Of a DNA stretch of 64,000 nt, positions 1-10,103 are shown piece after piece. The position numbers were made by a program, and so were the translations under genes. This DNA is from Chaetomium olivaceum (taxonomy: Eukaryota > Ascomycota > Sordariomycetes > Sordariales > Chaetomiaceae), in the NCBI GenBank assembly GCA_039881045.1, contig JAYWVB010000016.1:434001-498000 (forward strand). The letters run 5' to 3'. How positions within the stretch are numbered: the first letter of the stretch is position 1; each line of letters starts with the position of its first letter. The notes beneath the pieces were generated by a model. It saw nothing but the letters and a program-made list of their open reading frames with translations, did not search any database and was not told where the DNA came from.

Positions 1-256
1 TGCCTTGAGCTCGAGGCATGAAGGCAGGGCCCACTACGCCAAGTTTGTGGGTCTTGGCGGTCTGGTGGAAATCGCAAGGTGTCGCCCCTTGTCAGCGCTG
101 CTGCCCATCGATTCTCCATCGCAAGTTTCACGAAACCATCGACGAATGAAGACATTGCGTCTTCGCATAAAGCCCACCCCACCCCTATTCCGCGTCACAT
201 ACTTTAGAGTCGCTTCGTGTGCCTAGTGCTGGCTTCGGCCACCATACCCGCCCACC

Positions 257-1976
257 ATGGATCTGAACAACATCAAGAAACAGGTCTCGAACCTGACGCT
301 GTACGACCTCAAGGCCGGCGTGCGGAAGATGCAGAATGGTAAGTTGGATGTCTCCATGACTATAGCTTGATTGTTTGGTTGGTGATACTAATTGACTTGT
401 CCGGGTAGCCGTCATGAACTTCACAGAAATGGAGGCTAAGGTCGGTCACCGCGGACGCTGAGGGACGGCACCGTACCTTTTAACTAACAGCCACTAGGTC
501 CGCGAAGCAACGAACAATGAACCATGGGGCGCGTCATCAACCCAGATGCAAGAGATCGCCGATGGCACCTTCAACTAGTAGGTCTCTTATCGGTGTTCAA
601 TGCCGTGAGTTGCAGACTGATATCGTTCCTAGCCAAACCCTGAACGAGATCATGCCCATGATTTACCGGCGCTTCACGGAAAAATCGGCCGAGGAATGGC
701 GACAAATCTACAAAGCGCTTCAATTACTCGAGTACCTGATCAAGCACGGTTCCGAGCGTGTTATTGACGATGCCCGATCCCACATCACGCTTCTCAAGAT
801 GCTACGTCAGTTCCATTTCATTGACCAGAACGGCAAGGACCAAGGTGTCAACGTCCGACACCGCGCAAAGGAGCTCGCCGAGCTACTCGGCGACGTTGAG
901 CGCATCCGATCGGAACGCAAGAAAGCACGCTCAAACAAGGGCAAATTCACTAGCATGGCAAGTGCTGGAGGACTTGGTAGCTCGAGCCGTTACGGCGGGT
1001 TTGGAAGCGACTCTGGGTATGGTGGCGGCAGCAGCTCAACGTTCGGCGGACACTCCGGCGGAGTGTACGGCGATGGGGGTGGCTTCGGAGGCCAATCCGA
1101 CGATTACCGCTCCACACAGGGGCGGGGGGACAAATTCGAGGAATACGATGAGTTTGATGAAGGGGAGCGGCCTGCTGCATCGGCGAGCACCGCTCGGGTG
1201 ACGCGGGATACAACTGAGCGGGCGGGGGTGAAGCGAACTACGGAGCCGCCAAAGAAGAAGGAACCCGAGGTGGATCTCTTCGATTTTGACGAACCTGCAG
1301 CCGCTCCCACCGTGCCGGCTATTTCTGCCGTCGGCCCTGCCAACCCTTCTGGACTGGCGTCCCTCGGCGGCGGTGCGGCCGACGACGACGAATTTGATGA
1401 CTTCCAGTCCGCATCCCCTCCTAAACAGACAGCGCCCCCCCAAGCGTCACTAGCTGGGTCTCTTCCACCACCCAATCTGCCTCTGGCCGCGCCCAAGCCT
1501 GTATCCGCGCCCCAACAGGCGAACTTGAGTGGGATGGTTGCCTTGTCATCCATATCCCCGCCACCAAGCTCGACTGCCAGCCCAGCTGGAAACGTGTCGG
1601 CTTTCTCCACGCCCTTGACTGCAAGCACGCTTTCCCCGGCCGCGCAGGCGCCTAAGCCAGCTGGATATCAGGCGTCCGGGCCGAATTACTTCGCCCCGGT
1701 GCAGACTGCCACTCAACCTTCGCTAGGCGCCAAAACGGCCGGTGGCCCTGCAGCTGCCAAACCGGCGTCGGGAGGGGACGCTTTCGGTGCTTTGTGGTCT
1801 CAGGCAAGTGTTGGCATCAAAAGAACACGCAAACTGGACCGGGTCCCGCCATGGGGCAACTTGCAAAAGAGAAGAGCAGTGCGGGGATTTGGGGAGCCGC
1901 TGCCTCGGCAACCCCGAGCAACACCGGCGCGGGTAATAAGCCTCTTGGGAACGGGCTGGATGATCTTCTAGGCTAG
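257..1976 (+). CDS. ENT3: ENTH-domain epsin, Ent3-like, with apparent 1-base frameshift near the 3' end
   Basis: Exons 257-338, 409-440, 498-577 and 633-1976 splice in frame. The product starts MDLNNIKKQVSNLTLYDLK and continues into an ENTH domain (about residues 10-150), which binds phosphoinositides on trans-Golgi/endosomal membranes. The rest is a disordered Gly/Ser/Ala/Pro-rich tail with acidic-phenylalanine adaptor motifs: DLFDFD at nt 1273 and DEFDDFQS at about nt 1390. These are as expected for Ent3-type epsins that bind clathrin adaptors. ATG 257 has a good context (CCACC). The open frame stops at 1971 with an atypical Arg/Pro-rich end. The -1 frame from about 1819 instead reads KNTQTGPGPAMGQ and ends NGLDDLLG at 1976, the kind of end expected for this family. 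One extra A in the A-run 1819-1822 joins the two and would give 512 residues. The family call is firm; the cause of the shift is inferred. Confidence 0.85.
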
Positions 1977-2911
1977 CCTTTTGTGAGCAGAGTTTGACAT
2001 TTTTGCGGCCTTGATGCAAACTTGATTCAAGGAATCATCGGAACCCGCGCGGGGAATACCACAATGGTGACGACGAGGTTGATGATTCACGGCGGATGGC
2101 AATGCAATGTAATGTTTGTGAATTTCACGCAGAAGGGGAAGAGTCGAGGCGCATAAAAGTGAGAAGCAGTTCTTCGCACTCCGTTACTGTTGATATGTGC
2201 GGTCGTTGTTCTGGTCGCAACTGGCTGTGCCGCGCGGGAGGGGTTGAAGGTGGGAGGAAGCACGAAATTCCCAGGCCACATTGTTTACCAGTATGGTTCC
2301 CTTTTCCTCCCCGAGAGGCGTCCTCCACTCTCACAGCCACCTTATCTGCCCTCGGACTCATAGCGGTCGACCGGAACCTACCGGCCGTCGACCGGGCCCG
2401 GCCTTGCATATGGGCCCTCATTTCCCCAGTTTCTCCGGGCCCGCGCCCGGTCTCTGGCTTGCGGCCACCCCCAGACCGGGCCGGACCCGCAACCCGAGAC
2501 AACCTAGAAACGGCAAAAGGGCTGATCGAACATAATAAGATGCATCATAAACCTAGGGAGAAAACCGACATTGTAATCCTCCAACATTACGTGGAACTAC
2601 TTCGTTAAACCGCCCATGGGATGGGGTCTCATCGCCATGGCCGTCGGTGTCGTCCTGCCGGTCACCGTGTCACATATCTATCGGAAATTCCTGCACTCGT
2701 ACTTCTATGATTTGTCTGATCATCATTCTACGAGTATGACTTACATAGGTCATCGCCACCTACCTGGCTTTTCTCCCCAGTTCCCCCTTCCGTTTGATCC
2801 CTTTTTCCTCACAGCCAAAACACTCCTTAAACCTTTCCCAGAACACCACCTAACACGAATCATACCCACGCTTTTTCTATTGTCGGATTGCGGCACAAAC
2901 ATACGTCCGCC
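1977..2911. other. Intergenic: 3' end of epsin gene and promoter of MARVEL gene
   Basis: No convincing gene is seen. Overlapping open frames occur on both strands but show no domain or matching splice structure. The stretch likely holds the 3' UTR of the epsin gene and the promoter and 5' UTR of the gene starting at 2912. Confidence 0.5.
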
Positions 2912-4058
2912 ATGCCACCTGTCGTGCGCGACACCCTTTCGCTGCGCCCGCGAGGCTTTTATTCTTACGCCTTCCTCGCGACTCGCATTGCCCGTGAGTA
3001 CACCCCTGCTAGATATCCAGTATCTCATGGCACCGGAGAGTATCTTTCGTTTCCGTGTCTAATACCTTTTTTTCTCAGAGATCATCTGCCTTGCCGTCGT
3101 TACCGGTATCATAGGTCGTAAGTACAACTAGTTTCCCTCATCTCCTGTGGCCTTCCTCATTATCGGGGGCTTGCACTAGCAACATGGGAAAAATACAAGA
3201 GTATTGTTGACAATGACCACGATCCAGACTTCATCCACATTCTCACCCGTGGCCGGCAACCCGCTCCATTAAACCTAATCGTTGTCATCCTTTTCGTGAG
3301 TGCTTTTTCCTTGTTGTCCTTTAGGTACCTAGCGTTGCTGACAGCCGATGGTAGACCGCGGCAGCCTTGATATGGACCCTCTTCTCCTGGACCGGGTATA
3401 GTAGGCGGTACTTGGCCTATGCAGCGACCTGGGGTGTCGATTTGGTGTTTCTGATCCCATTTGTGGCCCTTGCCATCATTCTCGGGTTGCCGATGGCAGA
3501 TTCGAACTGCGCGGCCGTGACGACGAACGGAAAGTTTGAGATTACTGCGCCACCCAGAAGTTCTGTCGGCAGGGTGGCATTCCCGGCTGATGGGCGGGCT
3601 TCTTGCCTCAAGTTGTTTGTCGTCTGGGTGTTGCTGATTGTTGTATCCGTTTTGTTTGCAGTTAGCGCCTTGTCGGTTGGGTTTCTCCATCTCGGCGAGA
3701 AGCAGCTGGAGAAGGCGATCTTTGCTGTCAAGGACGATCCGAGGGGAGGGGGGGTTATTATGATCAGGGGATGAACGATTCCTGTGGAAGGGGGTTTGAG
3801 CCGACACCGAGAGCGTACCCAGGCCCCGGGGAAGGTGGCGCCTACGGGTACAACAACTCGCAACCCAGGCCCAGTATCGCCGAGGATCGACTCAATCTCA
3901 ACCGGCCGGTTACGGTGGCCCCGCCGAGGGCGGGGAACAGGGCGTTCGCAGGGGGTCCGGTTTACGAAGAGCCACTAGGGCAACCACCCGCAGCTAGAAT
4001 GCCACGGATGCACCCAGACGAGGCATACGACTATTCTGGCAGCGGCCGTATGGGCTAG
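2912..4058 (+). CDS. MARVEL-like four-helix membrane protein, with apparent 1-base frameshift
   Basis: Exons 2912-2993, 3079-3117, 3228-3295 and 3355-4058 join in phase (introns 85, 110 and 59 nt). The product starts MPPVVRDTLSLRPRGFYSY. It has four hydrophobic segments: QIICLAVVTGIIG; LNLIVVILFTAAALIW; GVDLVFLIPFVALAIILG; and LKLFVVWVLLIVVSVLFAVSAL. The motif SWTGYSRRYLAY follows segment 2. This is the layout of fungal MARVEL-type proteins of the plasma membrane or vesicles; the exact role is unknown. The frame then hits TGA at 3772. One extra G in the G7 run 3748-3754 opens a Gly/Tyr-rich cytosolic tail that reads YYDQGMNDSC and later RPSIAEDRLNLNRPVT and MHPDEAYDYSG, ending at TAG 4056-4058 (297 residues). 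Helices and splicing are seen directly; the repair is inferred. Confidence 0.75.
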
Positions 4059-4640
4059 GGACTCGGGGTGCCCGGCCGAAGAGAGGTGGACAGGCCTCGA
4101 ATGGCGGCATTCGAAAATGACCATGGGACGCAAAACATGGAAACAAACGGCGGCTGGAGGAAGCCCATGCCTTCGAACGAGACCAGGCAGGGCACTTCTC
4201 CAGTAAGGTCAGCCGGCTTGGGGAATGTGACCATGTCCTCAGCAAGGGGTCAACCACAAAGGCCGAACATGCGTCCTAGCATCGACAAAACCGCTCGGGG
4301 CAGTGACGATGGCTTCATTCCCGGTGCCTCGTTAGCTCCACAGCTCGCCTCTCTTGGCAAGGTACCCATAGGCAACAGAGCGACTCCAATGAATGGAGCT
4401 GCAGATGGGAAGGATGGTAGGGAATCGAGTAAGGTCGACCAGCAAGATTTTGGAGACGTCACACCAACGGGTTCGAACCCCCACGAGTCATTGGTTCCAA
4501 AGCCGTTGGCCGTTGGGGGAAGCAAGACGTCGGGTCGGCAAAGAGTGCATGAGAAGTCAGCGGAGAGTGGCTGGTGGGGAGCGCTCGACAGCGTTATTTC
4601 CCGACCGCAAGCAGAGTATGACCCTTCTAATGTGTTGTGA
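4059..4640 (+). other. Open frame continuing the MARVEL-like gene past an in-frame TAG
   Basis: Immediately after TAG 4056-4058 the same reading frame stays open for 193 codons, to TGA at 4638-4640. Its content resembles the preceding tail: Arg/Pro/Ser/Asn-rich and disordered, ending QAEYDPSNVL. It may be the true C-terminal part of the MARVEL-like protein, cut off by a nonsense change, a base error or an unrecognised intron. It could also be a separate small gene starting at ATG 4068. I see no domain in it. Confidence 0.35.
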
Positions 4641-4838
4641 AAGGTAGACGAAGAATGGTGGTTTGTTGGATATCGTTCGCGAAACGATTGCTTGCGACTG
4701 GATAGATAAATGTGTTAGCGCTGTTCCTCCGACGCAGACGAAAATAACAAAAAAGCGCCGTTTTAGCTTGATACCTTAGACTATATCTCTTCCAAAAGCG
4801 TGGTGCCCAAATAGGTATATAAACTCAACCACTTTGAC

Positions 4839-6725
4839 TCATAGTAACAAAGCTGGCTGTTGGGAACTCTGAAGAGACGCTGCGAGATCCCAATGATCCG
4901 GGTTCTGGTCGATATCGGTGCGACGCTCCCAGACCCTTTCCATAATAGCCAGGCCCTCCTGGATGGTACCGAACACCTTCAACGGTCCCATACCCGCTAC
5001 GAGGTCTCGAAATGTTTGCTCTTGACATGGGCCTGCTAGACAGCCGGTGATGGTGAAAGGCCACACGAGCGTCCGGAGGCAGTCTGGACTTGGAAGGCTC
5101 AGGAACATTTCAATGGTTTGTGCAACGGAATTTCGGATCTCTGGACTGGATGGCTGCCACCCCGAAAGAACGACGCTGAGGTATGTGATGGCTGCTTGTG
5201 CCCAAATTCGAGAATTCGTGGTGGCGTCGTGCATCATCTGTGGGGAAAAGCTGCCAGCGAAATATTGCAGAAGATGTTGAGGCCCATCGATGGACGGCGG
5301 GCCACCGTGATTAATAGTAACCCCAAGTGTCTCGAGTGACGCCCGGAGTCGATGTTCTATTGCCGAGGCTCGGGCAACGAGCTGCGCGACGGACAGCGAC
5401 CCTGCCCGTTTCATCTCTTTCTTCCACGAGTCAAGAGCAGCTATCTCCCCGATGGACATAATGATCCAATTTTCCACCCCGACAAAGTCTCGAAGGTTGA
5501 TGTGGGGTAAGGTTTGCTCTTTCAGATCAACTTCTGGCATGTTCTTCATAGTTTCGTCGTCAAGAGCCACCAGGAAACTGTAATGCCATCGTTGAAGTTT
5601 TGGGGGTTGCTGCAACGCTGTGCTCGCGAGGGTGTCGAGAAAGAGAAGTTGGGCAGTGTAAAAGCGTAATATGGCTTGATCCGACCCCCATGGGTGGTTT
5701 TTGGGAGTCCACGCAAAAGGCCGCGAGCCGAGCTGGAGAAGTACCATCATGAAACAAGCATGGCCGCCCTCTGTCATGGCGTGGTGTTTGATGATCTCGT
5801 TGAAGAGTTCCGTTGCAGCGCCCAAATGCATTTGCCAGTTCCCTGGCTTCGCAGTCGCAATGTCGCATGTCATGAGTTGGATGATGCTTGCCATTACACG
5901 GTTCGCCTCGGCAAGATTGCCCTTCACTCCGCGGGTAACGATGTCTTGCATTTCGCGCTGCAGCCATCTGAGGGCCAACCCTTGCTGTTCTTGGAGCGCT
6001 TCCAAGTTGTGGGAACGGCACTCTGATGGTGCGTATTGTACCTGGCCGATTACGATGCCATAGAAGTAGCCCGCCAGGCTGAGCGCAGAGTGGAACAGGG
6101 TGTTGTTCTTATTAAGCAGAACAAGAAGCCAACCCCGCCCAACATCTGAGAACGACGGCCGATAGTAGGGGAACAAAAAGGGAAAGACATAGTCCAGATA
6201 CATCATGGTTGAGTGCGCTTCTGCTTCTTGTGACAATCTCGCCCGATCTCGCTTGCAGGCTGGAGTAAAATCGTCCGGGTGCTCATCTGGAGATGGAGCT
6301 GAAGCTGAAGAATCGGTCAACGCACTATCTGATCCGGAGCTCGGCGTGGATTTCTCGGCCACGGAATGCGACGCCGAGGAAGTCGTGGCGCTGGAAGACA
6401 GCGGGACGGCATTGATCAGGTCCTTTGCGGCCGCCATGTCGCTACCATCTGTAAGGGAGGCATCGAGGGACTCTAGTCTGACGTCGAGACCTTGCAGGTA
6501 CCGGCGCTCTCGCCGATGAGCGGCCCTTCGCTTGACCTCCTTTTTAAGCCAGTCGGCCTTCCTCTTCTGCTTTTCGGCGCCGTCCATCCATTCCGGCTTT
6601 TCGTCGCTGTAAAGGCAATCGATCTCGAGGGCGAGGCATCCCTTACAGAGCGGACGTTCGTCATCACACTTTTTGCGCCGAAGCCGGCACGTCCAGCAGC
6701 CGCCAGATGTCCTCGTTGTTGCCAT
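4839..6725 (-). CDS. Zn2Cys6 fungal transcription factor
   Basis: This intronless gene encodes 628 residues. Cysteines 10, 13, 20, 27, 30 and 37 form the complete C6 zinc cluster in GCWTCRLRRKKCDDERPLC and the residues after it. A basic linker rich in Lys/Arg follows (about 50-80), probably leading to a short coiled dimerisation segment. Residues 85-155 are Ser/Ala-rich and disordered. From about 170 onward a helical region resembles the fungal-specific regulatory domain of the Fungal_trans_2 type. It should act in the nucleus on paired CGG-like half-sites, which is family knowledge. No secondary-metabolite or catabolic cluster lies next to it, so its targets cannot be named. The start at 6725 is the only one placing the zinc cluster near the N-terminus. 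Confidence 0.9.
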   Translation of the reverse strand: MATTRTSGGCWTCRLRRKKCDDERPLCKGCLALEIDCLYSDEKPEWMDGAEKQKRKADWLKKEVKRRAAHRRERRYLQGLDVRLESLDASLTDGSDMAAAKDLINAVPLSSSATTSSASHSVAEKSTPSSGSDSALTDSSASAPSPDEHPDDFTPACKRDRARLSQEAEAHSTMMYLDYVFPFLFPYYRPSFSDVGRGWLLVLLNKNNTLFHSALSLAGYFYGIVIGQVQYAPSECRSHNLEALQEQQGLALRWLQREMQDIVTRGVKGNLAEANRVMASIIQLMTCDIATAKPGNWQMHLGAATELFNEIIKHHAMTEGGHACFMMVLLQLGSRPFAWTPKNHPWGSDQAILRFYTAQLLFLDTLASTALQQPPKLQRWHYSFLVALDDETMKNMPEVDLKEQTLPHINLRDFVGVENWIIMSIGEIAALDSWKKEMKRAGSLSVAQLVARASAIEHRLRASLETLGVTINHGGPPSIDGPQHLLQYFAGSFSPQMMHDATTNSRIWAQAAITYLSVVLSGWQPSSPEIRNSVAQTIEMFLSLPSPDCLRTLVWPFTITGCLAGPCQEQTFRDLVAGMGPLKVFGTIQEGLAIMERVWERRTDIDQNPDHWDLAASLQSSQQPALLL

Positions 6726-7111
6726 GATGGCTGGTTGTTAAAGTCCTTTGCTTCCCCAGGAGGAGGAACACGGGATGAACCAATTGTGCCAAGGGTGCGG
6801 TGAAGGAGTCGTGGCGCACGATTTGTCAGCGGGGTGAAGCGCCTCAAATCACACCACTCCACTTCCGAAGCTAAGCTGGGATTCATCGCGTGGGCTTGGA
6901 AGAACACGAAGGAGGGCGAGAAAAGAGAACATGACCAACGCAGGAGAGAATGCCAGAGTATGATCCCGAGGGAATTTGTCTGACTCTACGAATGTCTGCA
7001 GCCATAATCACCAGCGAAGGGAACTGGTCGCCCGCTCAGTAAAAGCCATCCCGATGCTCTCGAAACTCTCCAGCTTTACAATAAGTCTTTCCAATGCGAA
7101 GGTGTGCTCCT
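6726..7111. promoter_or_regulatory. Promoter region of the Zn2Cys6 gene and 3' end of hemerythrin-like gene
   Basis: These 386 bases separate two minus-strand genes. I see no additional gene and no clear TATA box or operator. Confidence 0.4.
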
Positions 7112-8239
7112 TCACGCCTTTGCACCGGCATTCCGGTGAGCCCACAACTCCTGCGGCTGGCCGGCGGCATCGCATGAAGCAAACTTCCACCATGCAGAAC
7201 GCCAGGCCCCGGCAAGGTTGATCAAACCCCACCGGATGGGTGCGGGCATCGGTGGCCAGTTCGCCCACATCCCGTTCTCGACGGTGCGGTCGAGATTGAG
7301 CAGAAAGAAAGGCACTACATCAGTGACGCCTGCCTTGGTAACAGTGCTCTTTCCCCAGGCCTTGAATGTGGCCGATGCCGCATCGTGCTCTGGCGTCCCT
7401 CCCTTCGGTGCGTTTGGGTGGTCGGCGAAGTTGGAGATGGTCGAAATTTCGCTGTGAAAGTGCTGTTCGAATGGCTTTTGGAAAGACTGCATGATGCGGA
7501 GAAGCTCGTCGCCCGAAAAATCGGAAGGGGCTTCGAGGCTGGCGAGGTACTTCTCAAAGTCGGCAAGGCCAGCGAGGAACGACTCTACCGTTGATCGGTT
7601 GTTAGTGGGCTGCGAGCAGTTTCGGGAGAGCTCTTTACAAGAACTAACCATGCTCCTTGTGCGTCTCCTCGAATACTGTCTTGTCATTGAGAAGTTCCTC
7701 AATCTTGGTGAACAGCGTCGCCTCCTCGTCGTCGTGATGGGATTTGACAAACTTGAACCAGGTTAGGCAGTAGCCGATGAAGTCGGCCTTATCCCGGTCG
7801 GCAACAACCGGAGCTTGGTGGTAAATGGAATTGTAACCGCGGAAAATGGAGTTGTCTAAACTGTCATGTCAGTCCGCGGGCCCGGGTAGTCCGGACGTGT
7901 TCTAGTCAACTAGCTCCCAGATCTCTCAAGACACCTGATGGACTAATTAGATGAATCCGAGTGCACGTACGGAGTAGAGCCATATGTGTTGCGCCCGATG
8001 TGAAGATATCGGTCTACAGAAGTTCTTCATTAGTCGGAGTTGAGACAAAAGAACGCCCTTTACCCAAGCCAAGGTACCTTTCCAGTCTGGGATTTGGGAG
8101 TCGTGATCAGGGTCAACGGCCCATCGGCCCATGGTTTCGATGGGGCCACCGAAGTCATCATGAACGGTGCGCGGGTCAGCAAAAAGCCCAAAACAATGAC
8201 CGAAATGGACAGAATAAATCTCGTCCGGAGATTTTCCAT
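7112..8239 (-). CDS. Hemerythrin-like (HHE) domain protein with N-terminal membrane anchor
   Basis: Four exons on the minus strand (8239-8078, 8013-7971, 7855-7649, 7584-7112) join in phase to about 295 residues. Residues 1-25 (MENLRTRFILSISVIVLGF) form a signal anchor. The helical core carries the spaced metal ligands of HHE proteins: HNSIFRGYN, then FVKSHHDDEEATLF, then EETHKEHESF, then FEQHFHSEIS. These His/Glu clusters bind a di-iron or similar centre in hemerythrins, which sense or carry oxygen or bind metal. The C-terminal part (about 210-295) is Trp-rich, with NWPPMPAPIRWGL, and is typical of the fungal subfamily of unknown role. Introns are 64, 115 and 64 nt with branch sites such as GACTAAT. 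The family is well supported; the physiological role is not known. Confidence 0.85.
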
Positions 8240-8919
8240 TGTGAGGCAAAATAAAGGACAGGAGACTGCGCGAATTCGCAATCACCTATCGTATGATGCA
8301 AGAGCACACTGTCCATGTGCTTGTGATAACTCGTGCTGCGACGGAGTTCATGCTGGTGAGATGCAGGTGGGGCCCGGCCGCGTCTCCTGCTGATGAAACG
8401 CTTGGCCGTGATTGGTCTGCGTGCCTGCCAGCCCCAGTTCAACCAGGACGGGAGTGGAAATGGTGCGTGCACCCACGGCCAGACTCTCTCACCTGCACAC
8501 CCCATTCCGGCTTCCTGTTGGAGGCGCTCACGGTTCCTCCACATAGCTTCCTCGACAGGATTTCTTGAATTCGGTCGCCTCATCAACATCGCAATACGCT
8601 CACCATACTACTATCTTCTCGGAACTTACCATACAGACATAGCTCAATGCTGGGAAGCTCGTCATGAAAGCAACAAGTCCGCCGACGAAGCCGTCGCTTG
8701 GCATGATGTTGGCAATGGAGAAACCATCCCGAACGGGAAGGCCGGCAAAGCCCGGCGCCCTGCCGACTGCACGCGGGGTTAACAGGCGGCCCGTCGCCGG
8801 GTGACTCTATCGGCATACAGGCTTCGGATGGCATCTCTATTAAACTCATTCGCACCCATCGGTTATGAACTTTCGTTCCATCCAAACAACGACCCAGGGA
8901 GTCACCGAAGGAAGCAGAA
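8240..8919. promoter_or_regulatory. Divergent promoter between hemerythrin-like and GNAT genes
   Basis: These 680 bases lie between the minus-strand start at 8239 and the plus-strand start at 8920. Open frames on both strands are short and lack recognisable domains. No gene is called here. Confidence 0.45.
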
Positions 8920-9766
8920 ATGACCATTCGACCCCGTCTCCGCGTCCGTGAGGCCACGCCGGCCGATATTGAAGCCATCGTGGATGTTTACTTCGCAGCC
9001 TTTGACGACAATATCATGAACCAGCTTATGTACCCCCGCGGGGCTTCCGCCGATACGAAAAAGAAGTTCGGCGCCAAGCTTCTTCCACAGCCCACTTCTC
9101 AAGATGCCGGACAGGGCACTCCGGCAAGGCAGGGCTTCCTCTACGTTGCCGAATATTTACCAGACGGCGCCTCCGCCGACGCCTCAGGGGAGATAGTCGC
9201 CTTTGCAAAGTGGCTACTTCAGCGTGAACCCCGCTCGGAGGAAGAATGGAAGAATGAGGATTTCACAGCCACAGCCGAGGTATGGGGCGACGACTGCGAT
9301 CTTGGCGTCGTCGACGGCTTTATTGGGTTGATGAACCGGACCCAAAACGAGCATGCGAAAGGAGAAGCAGCGCTGTGTAAGTGCCTTACGTCTGTGGTTA
9401 ATGCGACAACTTTCATTGACTTTGACTCCAGATCTCGGTATTCTTGGTTGCAGTCCCAACAGACAACGCTCAGGGGCTGGATCTGCCCTGCTGGAGTGGG
9501 GCGTCAACCTTGCCGACAGCCTTGGGCTCCCTTGCCGGCTCGAAGCCTCTCCTGTTGGCTACGGTCTCTACAGGAAGTTTAGCTTCGAGGATGTTGGGGT
9601 GGTGGACGTCAAGATCACCGAGAATTGGGGAGCAACAAACACAAACGGGAGCAACTGGGGGGCGAACAACGCGATCCTTCTGGCCGGCCCACTGGCTGAC
9701 GGGGCTCAGCGCACCGTGATCATGAGACGGCCATGTAAAGCAAGCCAGGGTTTAGGCCGTTCGTAG
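8920..9766 (+). CDS. GNAT-family N-acetyltransferase
   Basis: Exons 8920-9376 and 9432-9766 give about 263 residues. The N-terminus reads LRVREATPADIEAIVDVYF, the usual beta1-alpha1 of GNAT proteins. After the 55-nt intron the sequence LGILGCSPNRQRSGAGSALL is the acetyl-CoA pyrophosphate-binding motif A (Q/RxxGxG/A). It is followed by ASPVGYGLYRKFSFEDVG, motif B, which is common in fungal GNATs of about 220-260 residues. It should transfer an acetyl group from acetyl-CoA to an amine in the cytosol. The substrate cannot be read from sequence. ATG 8920 is the first in-frame start before the domain. Confidence 0.85.
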
Positions 9767-10103
9767 ACCGCAACAGACCATTTACACAGGCCACAATGGG
9801 CCATCCACGAAGACTTAAATATGGTGGTGTCCTACAGTGACTCAGCCGTTTCCCATTTCTGCCCAACCGTTACACCGGAGGGCGATTTTACCTGCAGCCT
9901 GACTATCCGCGATCTTATTGGCGACCGAACCGCCGCCCCCCTGACCCGTCACCATGCGGAGTTACTTGGCTGCCTCCGAAACCCCAAAGGCAGCAGCACG
10001 AGTGTATCAGCAAACGTCCGAGGAGGCCCGATTATCCTCTGCTACTCTCGTTGCAACGAGTCCGAGCACGTCCTCCGAACCCGGCTCCGATTGCTCTTGC
10101 ACA
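9767..10103. promoter_or_regulatory. Region upstream of the NLR-like gene
   Basis: These 337 bases contain the GNAT 3' end and the likely promoter of the NLR-like gene. A frame open from 9954 could extend the NLR N-terminus by 50 residues. I prefer ATG 10104 because MDPLSAAANII is the usual family start. Confidence 0.4.

Noticed and set aside
517..1971. Epsin start at ATG 517
   Set aside because: The ENTH domain begins upstream; exons 257-338, 409-440 and 498-577 restore the proper N-terminus in phase.
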